Shown piece by piece: positions 1-12,232 of a stretch of DNA of 64,000 nucleotides. The stretch is from Siderastrea siderea (Eukaryota; Cnidaria; Anthozoa; Scleractinia; Rhizangiidae), in NCBI GenBank assembly GCA_964030785.1, contig OZ034967.1, forward strand, positions 61,581,712-61,645,711, read 5' to 3'. The notes beneath the pieces are model-generated. The model saw only the letters and a program-made list of their open reading frames with translations, ran no database searches and was not told the DNA's origin. Position 1 is the first letter of the stretch. Each line of letters starts with the position of its first letter. A program made the position numbers and the translations under genes.

Positions 1-550
1 ACTTGTTAAGGTACCGTAAGCACCAGGAGAAAAACAGGACTCCAGCCATGTATATTGTGAGTTTAAGGGTGTAGAATTTCCTGTCTAAAATGATGAGTCT
101 TGACACTATTTTCAATGATTCTCAAAATTTCTGTGGTTTAAAATAATCTTGTGATCTAGGGCTTGCAGTTAGGAACGAGAGACACTCTAAAAACAATAAT
201 CAACCAGTCATGAGTCTCGGACACGAATTTGAAGGAAAAGTATTTTAGTCTTAGGCTCACATTTAACCAAGCTTCTCTTTATCTTGGCAAGTCTTGAATT
301 TTATCATATTACACCCCTAGTTCAGGTGAATAGTGTGGCTGTTCTCGTGTTAACCTTGGTGGCTTGGAAGGCGTTTTGTGTAAAAGTGACGGATAGAAAT
401 GAAACAGATTGGGGCTGGAAAGCGTCCGATACGAGTTCGCTGCAGCCACACCGCTTTGGAGCTCGCTCGTTCTTGAAGGAAAAAAATAATAAAATACAAG
501 CTGTAGTAGCCAGGGCATACTCTTGAACAAACACTCAGCAAAATCTAGCG
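1..550. other. No gene recognised
   Basis: AT-rich sequence with only short open frames on both strands and no recognisable protein similarity, splice-site pairing or structural RNA. An exon ending within the first few bases (AAG followed by GTACCG) cannot be excluded because the upstream sequence is missing. Confidence 0.4.
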
Positions 551-765
551 TTAACCCTTTAAGCTCTAACAGTGATGAAAATGAATTTTCTCTTTACATT
601 ATCTTTACTTGTTCGAACGTTCAAGTGACGAGAATAAAGAAAGTGATCACTAAGGATAGGATGTCTTGATATTTAATAGACAAATTATCCTTACTAGTTC
701 CATAAGAATTGTATGGAGAACAGTAAGGAGAATATGCATTTTTATATCAGGGCTTAAAGAGTTAA
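551..765 (+). mobile_element. TTAA-flanked MITE, copy 1 of 3
   Basis: The element starts TTAACCCTTTAAGC and ends GGCTTAAAGAGTTAA, so it has near-perfect terminal inverted repeats flanked by TTAA. The interior is clearly related, in opposite orientation, to 30352-30602 and more weakly to 17305-17515; shared blocks include AGTGATCAC and the segment around TCCTTACTAGTTCCATAAG. TTAA targets with CCC/GGG tips are typical of piggyBac-type elements; the assignment to that superfamily is inference because no transposase is present. Confidence 0.65.
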
Positions 766-1936
766 TAAATAAGAGTCTATCTTACGTTAACTTTGCTATA
801 GTATTTTAATAAAGCCACCAAAACTAGTGATTTTCATTGCAACTCACTTTCGCGCTTTTCATTAAAACACTGTTAAAAAGCTTAAAGAAAGAGGAAGTGT
901 TGTTTTATTTATACATTGTACAGCCATATTTATGTTGGAATAGTTTTATTGCTCTAATAACTCATGTTGTCAAAAAGTTTTAATGGGTTATGAAAAGATT
1001 CAAATGGACACAATGTTCTAAGATGAATAAACAAAAAGATACATACGTAATGTCCATGAGTCTGTTTTTTTTTTTCGTGGGACACTAAATGTGGGTCGTC
1101 AATTTGACATTTTCTGACTAGAGGGTAGCTCCTTTAGCTACCCTAAGGTTGCTATTTTTAGTTACAACTTTAAAAATCGCTTATTATAACCGTTAGCCTT
1201 TTGATTTCGGAAAAAAAAAACAAGAAAATAAATTGTTGAGCACTTGCTTGGCTAAACAGGGGGCCGAGACTCTGCTAGGGGAAAGTTTCTTTATTGCTGC
1301 TACTTGAACTTCTACAGATCCTTTGCTGATAATAACCAAAATACTAGCTACAATCAAGCTTCTTTTATGCTGTGCTGTAAACATGTATGTGCTCCTAACT
1401 TAAGGAAGACCAGATGGTACCAGAAGAAGATAAAGATAAAAGAATTGTAAAGGAGAACAGCTGAGACCAAGGAATTATTTGGCAAAGGGAAGACAGATAA
1501 AGTTCGGCCAATCCAGTACGAGAAAACCTCAAGTGTTTGCGAAGAAATTGCCCTTGAACTCAATGTTCAAGGAGGCCTTGGCAAAGCTTACAGGAAATCG
1601 CAACCTGTCTATAGCACGCCCTTAGTTACGTGGACAAACAGGAAAACGTTTAGGAGGGAAGGCATTACACTTAGATCAACAATTACACTACCAAAATTAT
1701 TTCAAGGCTAGAAAAACAACTAAATCAATTCCCTAATTCACAACAAAACGAAGGAAAAAATGGGGTATTGTACATCTTTCCTTTTGGCTGAACCATTACC
1801 ACAAGCAACGTAGTCGAAAAGTAATAATTTTTTGTAAGTAGACTACTCCGGCGTTTCCTCGGCTGCTCAGTTTTTCGTCTTCAACACCATACTTCATGAT
1901 TTTCTCTTAGTTTTCTTTAGTGGCGAATCAAACCCG
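766..1936. other. No gene recognised
   Basis: AT-rich non-coding sequence. Short minus-strand frames (1193-1563) show no recognisable domain. I see no RNA gene or clear repeat boundary here. Confidence 0.4.
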
Positions 1937-2531
1937 CAGTGGAACATTGATATAACGCACTCCTATAAAACCAGGGTCTGGAAGGGGGGGGGGGGGGGGG
2001 GGGTATCCTGATCCCGCATTCCCGCTCCTTTTTCACGAGAATCCCGCACTTTTTTCGTCGCTATCCCGAATCTCGTTTTTTCTTTCCCGAAAATACATTA
2101 AAAACGACTAATTTCTGCAAAAGTTAATAAATTTAAGATGCAGATTGGCCCTTTCGATTGATATTTTGGGCTCGCCTGGTTGATTCGCTTTTGCCGCTAG
2201 AACGTTTACTTGGCTTGTGACGATTTCTTGAATTCCCGACAGACAAGCAAAAAAATCTCGCATCCCGTGCCCAAATTTTGGCGAATCCCGTCTCCCTGGT
2301 AGCAGTAAAATCCGGAATCCCGTCAAGATATTTTTCGTTTTCCCGAATCCCGCACCGTATTTTGGCCAAATCCCGGATCCCGTAAAACGAACACCCCCGG
2401 TATAACGAGCGATATTTTTCAAGCCAGTAATAGTATAATGTATGGAAAAGCACCCCGATATAACGAAAGCCCGTCATAAACAAACACACCTTCCTAGTCT
2501 CTTAGCACTTCGCTATTTCGGGGTTCCACTC
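1937..2531. mobile_element. Probable pogo/Tigger-like MITE with ATCCCG-rich interior
   Basis: The left end reads CAGTGGAACATTGATATAAC and the right end is the inverted counterpart, GGGGTTCCACTC near 2520-2531, similar to pogo-type termini. A second ATATAACGA motif lies near 2458. The block around 2420-2465 is related to 52270-52330 in the better-defined pogo-like element downstream. The interior carries a run of about 20 G (near 1984-2003) followed by many degenerate copies of ATCCCG from about 2010 to 2390. No target-site duplication is obvious, so the borders are approximate. Confidence 0.45.
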
Positions 2532-2734
2532 CCAAGGTACGGCTTTAAACTTCAATAGACTTCGTGCTTTTCAGTTTTCTCGTTACCACCATGTTCCAGA
2601 TCTCTCGAAGTTCAGAAAGACTACAGTATTTGAATTTTTATTATTTCGTTTAAACGAAAAGCTACATTGAATGTCAAGTACTTGACTCAAATGATTGAAA
2701 TAGATATAAAGGTCACACCAGACTGAGAAGGGTT

Positions 2735-2759
2735 TCATTTATTTATTTATTTATTTATT

Positions 2760-2827
<68 letters not shown>
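2735..2827. repeat. (ATTT)n then (AG)n microsatellite
   Basis: A short ATTT array runs directly into an uninterrupted AG array of about 33 units (2761-2827). The length makes it likely to be polymorphic. Confidence 0.95.
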
Positions 2828-2831
<4 letters not shown>

Positions 2832-3007
2832 TATCCAGCAGGACTGTCATGTTCTCCAGGAAGATCTTCATCAACTCTCCCTTTTGTCGAAGACTTGGCA
2901 ACACCCTGTTTTACATTTTACCTCTTAAATGTGTATTCAAGTTCTCTTAAATCACACCCTTAGTTATAAATTGTGACCAGTAATGAGAACTGAACTTTAA
3001 CTACGCC

Positions 3008-3625
3008 TTGGACGGTAAGGTTATCTCAACTGTCTCCTCCGCAACTTGCCTGGGGATATCTATTGCCGACAATTTGTCCTGGAATGAACATTGTGACACT
3101 ATTTGTAAGAAGGCGAATTCAACTCTTGGTCTTCTTAGACGAATCTTATCTGGTTGTACTCCAGAGGTTAAGAACACAGCTTATCTTACACTTGTACGCT
3201 CCAAACTGGAGTATGCCAGTAGTGCTTGGAACCCTCACACGCAGTGTAACATCGATAAGATAGAGATGGTTCAGCGCCATGCGGCCAGATTTGTCTATAA
3301 CGATTATTCCCGTTACAGCCACGTCTCTCCAATGATTAAAGCACTGGGATGGGACTCCTTGGAATACCGTAGATTGAACAACCAAGTGTTCACGTTTTAC
3401 AAGATCTATAAAGGGCTTGTTGGTATTTCCCTACCACCTGAAATATCTCGCAACACAAGAGCTTCAAGATCTCCTAATTGTGCACCATTTCACCAACTCG
3501 CCACACTGAATGATACTTATAAATACTCTTTTTACCCTGGAGCTATAAGAACTTGGAACAGTGTACCCTTATCTCTAATTCCTGATTCATTAGATGAATT
3601 TAAGGCCATTATCCCTAGCATGTAG
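3008..3625 (+). mobile_element. LINE reverse-transcriptase C-terminal fragment (jockey/CR1-like)
   Basis: An open frame of 205 codons ends at TAG. It resembles the region after the catalytic palm of jockey/CR1/L2-type non-LTR retrotransposons: a CLGISI...LSWNEHCD stretch, LGLLRRIL, the SKLEYASSAWNPH motif and RHAARFVYNDYSR, then WNSVPLSLI near the end. The endonuclease and the catalytic YxDD region are missing, so this is a 5'-truncated dead copy. It is not a host gene: the frame starts inside a conserved block and no splice context is present. The 3' UTR probably runs to about 3680. Confidence 0.85.
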
Positions 3626-3689
3626 GATACTATATTGTATTGTATTTTTATGTTTTATTCATATTCATTTTATTCTTCTAAGTACCCAA

Positions 3690-5186
3690 GTACTTGGAAA
3701 TCGATTTTAAACAGTTGTATTTTACCCGTTGGTGGGAGTCTAGTTCTGCATTGCAACTTTGACATCGTCAAATTAAAACTCAGCTCCCAAAATATTACAA
3801 ACAATGTTTTGACGCATGGTCAGGTTTAAATAGTAGTACGCCTGTCACTTTTAATGATATTATGAACGAGATCATTTGGAATAATATGTTTATCTCCATT
3901 GATAAAAAGTCTGTCTATAGAATGATCTAGTTAACTTAGGAATCGTAAAGGTGGGTGACCTTATTACGGATAACAATCTTTTCTTGCACGAAGACCCTTA
4001 TGTGCCGATCTCTCCTGAACAACGTTTCTTTATTATGGGAGTCGTTCACTCTCTTCCATCGGATTGGAAAACGATTATTAGACCTTCTGTCTGTATAAAT
4101 GAAATAAAACCCATCCCTTGTACACCATTACTATCTCTGATGTCATCTCTAAACAGATATACGACTCGGTCTTGCGTAAAAAGCAAACTCCTCCGACAGC
4201 TCAACAAAAAATAACAGACAATTACTCAGAGACATCTATTAACTGGGAAAAGGTTTACTCTCTCCCTTTCCGTACTACACTTGATTCCAAACTGAGAGAA
4301 TTTCAATACAAAATTCTTAACAACATTTCTTTACAAATGATAAATTATTTCGCTTTGGCCTTTCGCAATCCCCTAATTGTACGTTTTGCAATGAAGAACC
4401 AGCATCCATCGAACATTTACTCTCCCGTTGTAAAGTGTCTTCTGAATTTTGGAAAGACGTCTTGTCCTGGCTGAAAGATAATAACATCATTATAGAATCC
4501 TTAAATGAGATAGGTTTGTTTTTAGGGAATTTTGAAAAAACGGAAGATTTCTTTATAGTTAATCACATTCTGTGATTAGGTAAATATTACATTTATGTAA
4601 GCAAATGTCATGGAAGTTTACCCTCATTGAGAGGTTTTATTGCCAGGATAAGACGTGTTTATAACATCGAACCCCATATTGCGAGGGGGAGGAATAAACT
4701 CACTACTCATTTTAAAAAATGGGAAAAGTTGGTCGTTGTCATGAACACTCAGTAGAAAAGGCAGTAACCTTGTTATATCTAGTTGGTCTTCTTCACTTTT
4801 TGTTAACAACTATTTGCTTTGTATTTAATTTTTTCGTAACGTGTACAGTAATCAAGCTATTGTAAGTAATATATTGTAAGTACTGTAACGTGTATTGTAA
4901 GTAAGTTACTGTAAGTAATGTATTGTAAGTACTGTAACGCTTTTTGTAAGTTAAGTGACTGTAGGTAATGTATCCTAAGTACTGTATTGTGTCGTTGCAA
5001 AAAAAAAAAGATAAACAATTTACCAAAAATATATATATATATTCATTTTATTGGGTTTTATTGCGTGTTTATATATATATTTTTATACATGTTTAATCAT
5101 CTATTTACTTATTTATTTAATTCCTAGTATAGTTTTCACTGTTTTAGGAGTATACTTGTTAAAGATTAAAGATTAAAGATTAAAGC
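3690..5186 (+). mobile_element. Decayed L1/Tx1-like LINE 3' end
   Basis: A second, unrelated LINE remnant. Broken frames read FNDIMNEIIWNN and IDKKSVYRM near 3850-3930, then VGDLITDNNLF (3951 on), WEKVYSLPFRTTLDSKLREF (about 4236-4305), and in a shifted frame a CCHC-like CTFC...EHLLSRC segment near 4378-4435. This order is typical of the C-terminal part of L1/Tx1-type ORF2 proteins. At least two frameshifts and several stops make it inactive. Downstream is an array of short ATTGTAAGTA-like repeats (about 4855-4990), and the element seems to end in tandem ATTAAAG units at 5158-5186, a LINE-type tail. Confidence 0.75.
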
Positions 5187-5362
5187 GCCTAGTCGTACCA
5201 TTCATGGGGCTAAACAAAAGAAAAGTGGTGCTAATGCTCTGTCAACAGTTTTTGACGAAAATACCATCAGCTTCTTAGTTTTCTACTCGCTCAAACCGAT
5301 TTCGCTCGTGAAACCTTCATTTCATCGCTTCTTTGACCAATCACATCAATAACCATTCCACT

Positions 5363-5522
5363 CAGCCTGGTATCCAAGCGTTCTCTTCTCGTTCACACGA
5401 CTTGGCGCGAAATTTCGTGACGTCACCGACTTGCACACCAGGAACCTCATTCGGTGACGTCACGACATTTCGCACCAAGTCGAGTCGAGTGAGCTGGAGG
5501 AGAACGCCTGGGTACTAGGCTG
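5363..5522. mobile_element. Palindromic foldback element with two CRE sites
   Basis: The left end CAGCCTGGTATCCAAGCG and the right end, CCTGGGTACTAGGCTG, are imperfect inverted repeats; the interior is also palindromic. It contains TGACGTCA at 5418-5425 and again at 5455-5462, one in each arm. It lies about 730 bp upstream of the MYCBP start codon. Whether it acts as an enhancer is unknown. Confidence 0.65.
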
Positions 5523-5539
5523 CATTTTACTTTGATGAT

Positions 5540-5608
5540 CAACCTCGTTCCCAGGACTTTTTCCCTCCGCAAATTTAAAAAAGGGAAAAAGTCCTGGGAA
5601 CGAGGTTG
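5540..5608. repeat. Perfect 26-bp hairpin
   Basis: Arm 5540-5565 (starts CAACCTCGTTCCCAGGAC) is perfectly complementary to arm 5583-5608 across a 17-nt A-rich loop. It could be a very small transposon remnant or give a hairpin RNA if transcribed. A similarly built 26-bp hairpin with a different sequence lies at 22422-22481. Confidence 0.85.
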
Positions 5609-6252
5609 TTTGATGATGACTTCAACACAGCCCAGGTTGTCTAAAAGTCAGTCACTGTTAGTCAACTCACTTCAGTTTGTCACTTGTCGCAAACCATTTA
5701 CTATGTTTTCCATCCTGATTTATACTTTCTCCGCCGCAAGGATACATCCCTACTGTCACTTAATCAGGCTCCAGAGGTTCGCTTAGTGGCTAAAAGTGAA
5801 GGTTGTCTTCCATTTCCTCACTTTACAGTCGGAAGGCATCCGGAAGCAAAGTGAGCTGTGAAGGCCTATAGAAGGTGGCTTTCTGACGGTCGCGCATTTT
5901 TGCCTGAGTACAGACGTAAACGTATTGGTGGGGTGCAGCGGTGTAGACAAGAAACTTTACCCCCCCCCCCCCGCCTCCCCCAGTTCCACCCTCAGGAAAA
6001 AAAAGGTAGAACATAACATGATTCCCGTCAAATCTTGGCTCCCCTAGTTCTGTAGTCCGTTCCAAGTGCCGGTCATTCCAACCAAGTGCGTTCAGCGCAC
6101 GCTCACCTAAACGTCTTCAGCTCGGGAGCCTGGGGACTAGTACCCATAATCCATTTCAGTGGATTATGTTTGATGTGATTTTGGTTGCTACACAGTTCGG
6201 TTTCTTTCTCAACCATTTTGAAGTCTTTTGAAAAACTTAAGACCAAGGAAAA

Positions 6253-9200
6253 ATGACATCGCAGTACAGGGTTTGTAATGTTTAGTCTGCACATCGCATA
6301 ACTGATCCGCAAAGTGAAATGTTTTCGTCAACTTTGACGTTTATTTCTCGAAGGTGGCCGATTCCAAACGCGAGGAGTTCAGGAAGTATTTGGAAAAGGC
6401 GGGAGTTATGGATGCCTTGACAAAAGGTAAAAGCATAATCTTAACGTTGGCACGCACACGTGTATAGAAAAGTGAGTTTCGTCAATGTTGCTTAAGTTTA
6501 ATGTTTTGTGTTGACAGTTTTGGTTAATCTGTACGAGGAGCCAGAGAAACCAGCCAATGCACTGGAGTATCCTTTAAGTTAAGCTTATCTACTAAACTTG
6601 TTCAATGTCTACAGCTACCACCAGTTCATATTTTGAGTATGTTTAAGTCTCATACACCTGTTTAGTATCCCGGGCTCGGGGGAGGGGGGTATTCTCCTAG
6701 ATAAGCTAGATAGGTGTGTGCAGCGCTAAAGGGTATGGTTTTTGAGCCGTTTTAGGCTGAAATAGGGTATAGATTTTCACCATTTTGGTCTGGAATAGGG
6801 TGAGGTTTGTGTGATCTGGTCTGGAATTGGGTATGGCTTCTAGACGAAGCTAAGCGTCTCTTAAAGGCCCACCTTTACCCAAACGGCCTTGCGGCCGTTT
6901 GTTATTGTTTTCAAATGGTCCTATTGTTCTTCTTGCGATCTGATTGGTTCCCAGAATATTTCTGTGAGTGGGGAAATTGTCGCATATATTCAAAACAAAT
7001 CGGAGCAGCCATTTCGCATCGATTTAGTTGGCCCAATCTACGGCCTCAATTAACAAATCTTTAGGCTCTTGTGAAAGACATTTACTGTACTCCCTCAAAA
7101 CGTTGGGACTATCTCATGTTCGCCAGGTGAAAGTTTCAATGACAGCGTGAAGTCAGTTTGTTATGATAGCATTTCTAAGTACAAGCAAGCGATCTCGGCA
7201 GAAGACTCAAAACAATTACTTCGACATTCGATTGTTTTAGTCCGCAAATTGCAATCTTATTGTCTTAAAAGTTAACAGTGATTTTAAAGGTCCCTCCTAG
7301 TCATTATAGAGGTTGGTCTGAAGGGAAATAAACAGCGTATACGACTCGATAGCAACTCATTGATTATCGCTCGCAAAATAGCACTCGTCCGGTCACTCCC
7401 GCATTACAATTTTAACTTTTGAAACCCAGCCGTATGTGTGTACTAATCGGTCAAATCTCCCTGAACCTACATGTATGGTTAACTAAGAAACTTATTCTTT
7501 TAATTCAATCGTACGACGATAGATACAGAGGAAGAAAAGAAAAGCAGTCTTGCAAGACCATTTATTTATTACACACTTACAAGCCGCTCTGTTTACATCG
7601 CGCGAATAAAATCAAATCAAACGAATCAAACTTACTTGCGAAGGTCCCGCATCCCAGTTCAATCAAGAATTCAAACAACATCACTACAAGAGATTCATTA
7701 AATATCCGTTTCTTTGCTTCATAACACAAGGTCCTCTGAGACGAATACTGGCAATATTTTCCTTGGGCATAACTGTGCAGTATCTTCAACTGCGAGGCAA
7801 CATTTGGCAGGAAACATATTGGACGAAGTAAGAGCGAAAAAAAATACATTTGGCCAGCTCAGTCACAAAATAATTCCAGGAAACAGCAGCCTGATAATTG
7901 AAGAATAAATTCCTGCATGCTTTTGGACGATTTTCGACAAGATGGCTCCGAAGGAAACGGATTTCGAAAGAAAACCCTCTCAGAAACAAATTCGTGTTAC
8001 ACAAAATTCATAAAACAGCAAGCGCGGCGCGCAAGGCCTTTTGGGTGAAGGTGGGCCTTGAAGAAGTGTGTTTTCATTAATACTGGAAATTTGAAGCCCT
8101 GCAAACTGAGGCAGTTCCTGGGCAGGTCTGAAAAAGGGTATCAATTTTTGAGTCAGGTTTAAAATAGGGTAGGGAAGATCACATGTGTTGGTCTGAAATA
8201 GGGTATGGGTTTCAAGGAGTGCAGCATACATCCCTACCCAAATTTTTGAGGAGTACTCCCCCATGGTTAGTAGCTTCATGTAAGTTTATAGTACTCCCAT
8301 GCTTTATATAGACAATCGACCAAATTCTGATTTGGGAGTTTGATGTGTCAATCCTTATTGACGGCAAGGTCAATTCAGCTAGTTGGACTTGTGGTAAAAG
8401 AATTTCAACTTACAGTCACCTCAAATGCCCTCATATGGTTCCTTTCCCGGTAAAAACTTTGCCCTTTACTAGGTTTGAACATACACTTCAGGAAAAGTAA
8501 TATCAGATGACACTGAGAGGTGAATGTTAGCTAAAATTCATTCATTACAAGTTCAGTGTTACTGGCCTAGGAGAGTCAAGAGTGAAGTGCTTGGCAAATG
8601 ACCAGCCGTAGGATAAAATAAGATTATTGGTTCTGGACACATTTTGAGATGACTGAAACCTTTGGTACCCAAGGTTACTGTTTTCAGTTTTTAGCCATTT
8701 TCAGTTTTTTGTTCATGGCTAAATTACTATCTTTTGACATGCATTGTAGTCAGGCTATGTAAGCTCTATTGATTTCTTTGTGGTTGGATTTATTTGTAAT
8801 CAAACTAAGAGGCAGGATATTAAGAAGTCATTCTGCTATCAATAAAGTGACTATTGCGCAGGTTACACCTGTGAACAAATGTGACCCTCCATAGGACTTT
8901 TATTCTAAAGGTGATATCACGCTCACAATACGCTTCCACTTTAAAACAAAAGAATTCAATGGTTTTAGCACGCTTAAAGTGTGTCCAGGAGCACACTTCA
9001 TTAGCGAATTCTTTTGTTTCGTAGAACACACTAAAAACAATAAACCGTGACCATTTCAACAATGTAGCGTGAGCAGTCGAACAAAGAAGCGTGTTAACCT
9101 TCGGAAACAATACGTAGCATGCGAGATGACACAACACAGAAACCCAAGCGCACACTAAGTGTGCAAGATTGCACGCAAAATTTATGCGGCATATACTGCA

Positions 9201-12200
9201 AGAAACGTAGCATGCGAGATGACACAACACACAAACCCAAGCGCACACTAAGTGTGCAAGATTGCACGCAAAATTTAAGCAGCATATACTGCATGAAACG
9301 AGTTTGGTTTAGGTAGAGATTGAGTATGAAATATTCGAAAAATATCACCGAACTTCCGATTGATTTTTCGTAGCGTCCGCACGACAATTTAAGGAAATTT
9401 CGGCAGCAATTTGCCAGGTCGAGCCAAAGTTTGCAAACCCAATAAAAAAATTGAGGAAACAAATTTTTGAATGAGCGAAATATCGAAGAAAATTAGGGCA
9501 GACGAAATGGAATATCCGCCAACTTTCCCACTGCAAGGTAAACACCCGGTAAATGTGACCACACATGGCGGCAAAATGTAAACAACCGTTTCAACTGAGA
9601 TATAGTGATGATATGGACTCAACTGACTCAATCAGTTTTTTATTCTATGTAAGTTCTAATAGAGACAGAAAGTCCAAAAGCTATAATTACGGCAAACTAC
9701 GTAAACTCTTCTTTGACAGGCAAGACAAAACAACGCTTCCGTAACAAGCGCACACTAAGTGTGCAAGATTGCATGCAAAATTTAAGCAGCATATACTGCA
9801 CGAAACGAGTTTAGTTTAGGTAGAGACTGAGTATCAAATATTCGAAAAATATCGCCGAACTTTTGATTGATTTTTCACAGCATCCGCACGACAATTCAAG
9901 GAAAGTTTGCAAACCCAATAAAAAAAATCGAGGAAACAAATGTTTGAATGAGCGAAATATCGAAGAAAATTATGGCAAACGAAATGGAATATCCGCCAAC
10001 TTTCCCACTGCAAGGTAAACACCCGGTAAATGTGACCTCACATGGCGGCAAAATGTAAACAACCGTTTCAACTGATATAGTGATACGGACTCAACTGACT
10101 CAATCCGTTTTTTATTCCACGTAAGTTCTAATAGAGACAGAAAGTCCAAAAGCTATAATTACGGCAAACTACGTAAACTCTTCTTTGAGAGGCAAGACAA
10201 AACAACGCTTCCATAACAAGTTCATTGGAACCACGTGCAGGAGGTCTAATAGTCCCGTGAATGAAACTCACCAAGATCTTTGCATCTTTACCACTTTAAT
10301 TTCCCAGCAAAACAGGGATGCTTGAAGAAATGGCATAGAAATGTATTTTGAGCAACAAATTCACCTGTCAACACAACTGAGAAAGCAATTTGCTGTCTTG
10401 ACGGCCTTGAGAAGTATTCATTGCATTACAGCGTCATTCATGCGAGTCATCAGAAATTTGCATAGTTTACTTAGGATAGAATTGACATCTCAAATTACTT
10501 TTTCGATTGCGCTGACTTTTTTTGATTTTCTGCAAAGAATTGACATATTGACTTCGGAAATGAATCGATGTTAAGTTTATTTTCGGCAAACAAATTACTG
10601 AAGCAATTAGCAAATATGTGAAGGAGAAGAAAGGGAAGCTTGGAGCTAAGTCAGGGTTTAAGCTTGTTTGTGTTTACCCACAAAATCATATAGGCATTTT
10701 GACCTCAGTTGAGTTTACCACAGCGCTGGAGTTAGGTCGCCAAATAAACATTTCTTGAGTCTTAACAAAGCTGTCGATTATTTTACTTTTACTCTGTCGA
10801 ATTTTAGTGCGTTCTTTCGCAGTTATTTGCACACTAAGCATGCGATCGATAGCACACTAAGCGTGACATCAAACACGCTAAAAGAAACAAAAGAATTAGT
10901 GTGCTAAACTTTTCCAAAACAAAACAAGTGTGTTCTTCTTTGTTTTGCCAATTAATTTATGCACATACCTGTGTCTGAAAACACACTAAGCATGTTGTGC
11001 AAGCGTGTTGTGAGCGTGCTATCGCCTTGAGCATCAAAGTCCTATGGAGGGTCACAAATGTCAGAAGAAGAAGACGGGAGACTTTATTCTTATGACAAAA
11101 CAATCTTCACTTTCATGGGTTGGCCAATAACTTCACTCATTTATGTTGACCAGAGAAGGGAACTGAGAAAATTAACAATCATTAAAATGTTTAAGAGTGT
11201 TGAGACCTTAACAATGTTTTACAAGCTTTATGAAAGAACATCTCCATGCAGGGCCGCCTGAGACAGCAGATATCGAGGCTTTAAGAAATGAAGTCTCTGA
11301 CTTAAGACAGAAGGTTGAACAGTTAACAGCAGAAAATTCTGAATTGAAACAAAGGGTAAGTCTGCAAATAAAGCCTAGTTCAGGCTAGTGACATAGCAAC
11401 ATAACAGCATAGTCATGTCACGGCAGGGGGTAGGGGGCACTCAGGTATATTAGTAATACAACACAATGGTACAATAATATTTAGTGATGGGGATTTGCAA
11501 ATGAGGCCAAAGTTTTAGACCCAAAAAATTCAGAGATAGTAACGTTAAAAAAGTCCTTTTTATCAGCATAAAAAAGCCAAGAGAGCCCAGGAAAGTTAAT
11601 GCTTCCACCTTTCTTTCTTTAGAGCTTTAAGTTTTGTAACATAAAATTGAGAACCATGCATGAGGAATGTATGTTTTTTATCAACCCTAAAAAAAGTCCT
11701 GCCAAAATGTTTCTACCGAAAGTAACTCCACCAGTAAATTTGTGATCCAAAAAGGCCCTTGGGGAAATCATAACTTTCAAACCCAAAAAAGACCTTTGCT
11801 CCTCCAAGTAACTGAAATACCTGAGTATTCCTCCAACCCCCTCCCCCATCAGGGCAGATGTTAAATGTTGCCAGTGTGAACTAAGCAACTTAATGACATA
11901 ATGGAAGGATAATGACATAGAATGATGTAATTTTTTTCATGAAAAGGTCAGTTTAATCCTTATGTCATTATGGCAAGACATGTCAAAAGTAATGAGATAG
12001 ATATCACAGAAGGATAAAACTTTTCCCCATGTTTTGATGTCCGTATTGTAATGCTGCAATTGTGAACTAGGTTTGACAGGTTGACTGTGTGATGACTGTT
12101 GCTGTAGGCTTGAATAAATTGTCCACTGTGCAAGCAAACTGAGGGATTGAGTTTCCGATTGCTTTTACTAATTAAGTAGGGACTGATATCAAGCCTACCT

Positions 12201-12201
12201 T

Positions 12202-12232
<31 letters not shown>

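Larger units (their letters stand above)
6567..11225 (+). other. MYCBP: Probable U12-type intron of MYCBP
   Basis: The donor reads GTATCCTTTAAG (6567 on), a full match to the minor-spliceosome GT-AG donor RTATCCTTT. Just before the acceptor AG at 11224-11225 lies GACCTTAAC (11204-11212), close to the U12 branch-site consensus TTCCTTRAY, with the likely branch adenosine about 14 nt upstream of the exon. There is no long polypyrimidine tract. The 4.66-kb intron holds the elements at 6670-8264 and 8881-11055. Confidence 0.85.

Noticed and set aside
284..526. 80-codon plus-strand frame overlapping three minus-strand frames
   Set aside because: No domain similarity, no splice or promoter context, and equally long frames on the other strand.
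8820..9462. Overlapping Cys-rich minus-strand frames with a repeated peptide
   Set aside because: The peptide repeat reflects the 93-bp DNA tandem unit of a transposon; no start context or conserved domain.
9114..10220. CRISPR-like direct repeats
   Set aside because: Units are 93 and about 490 bp without unique spacers, in a eukaryotic transposon.
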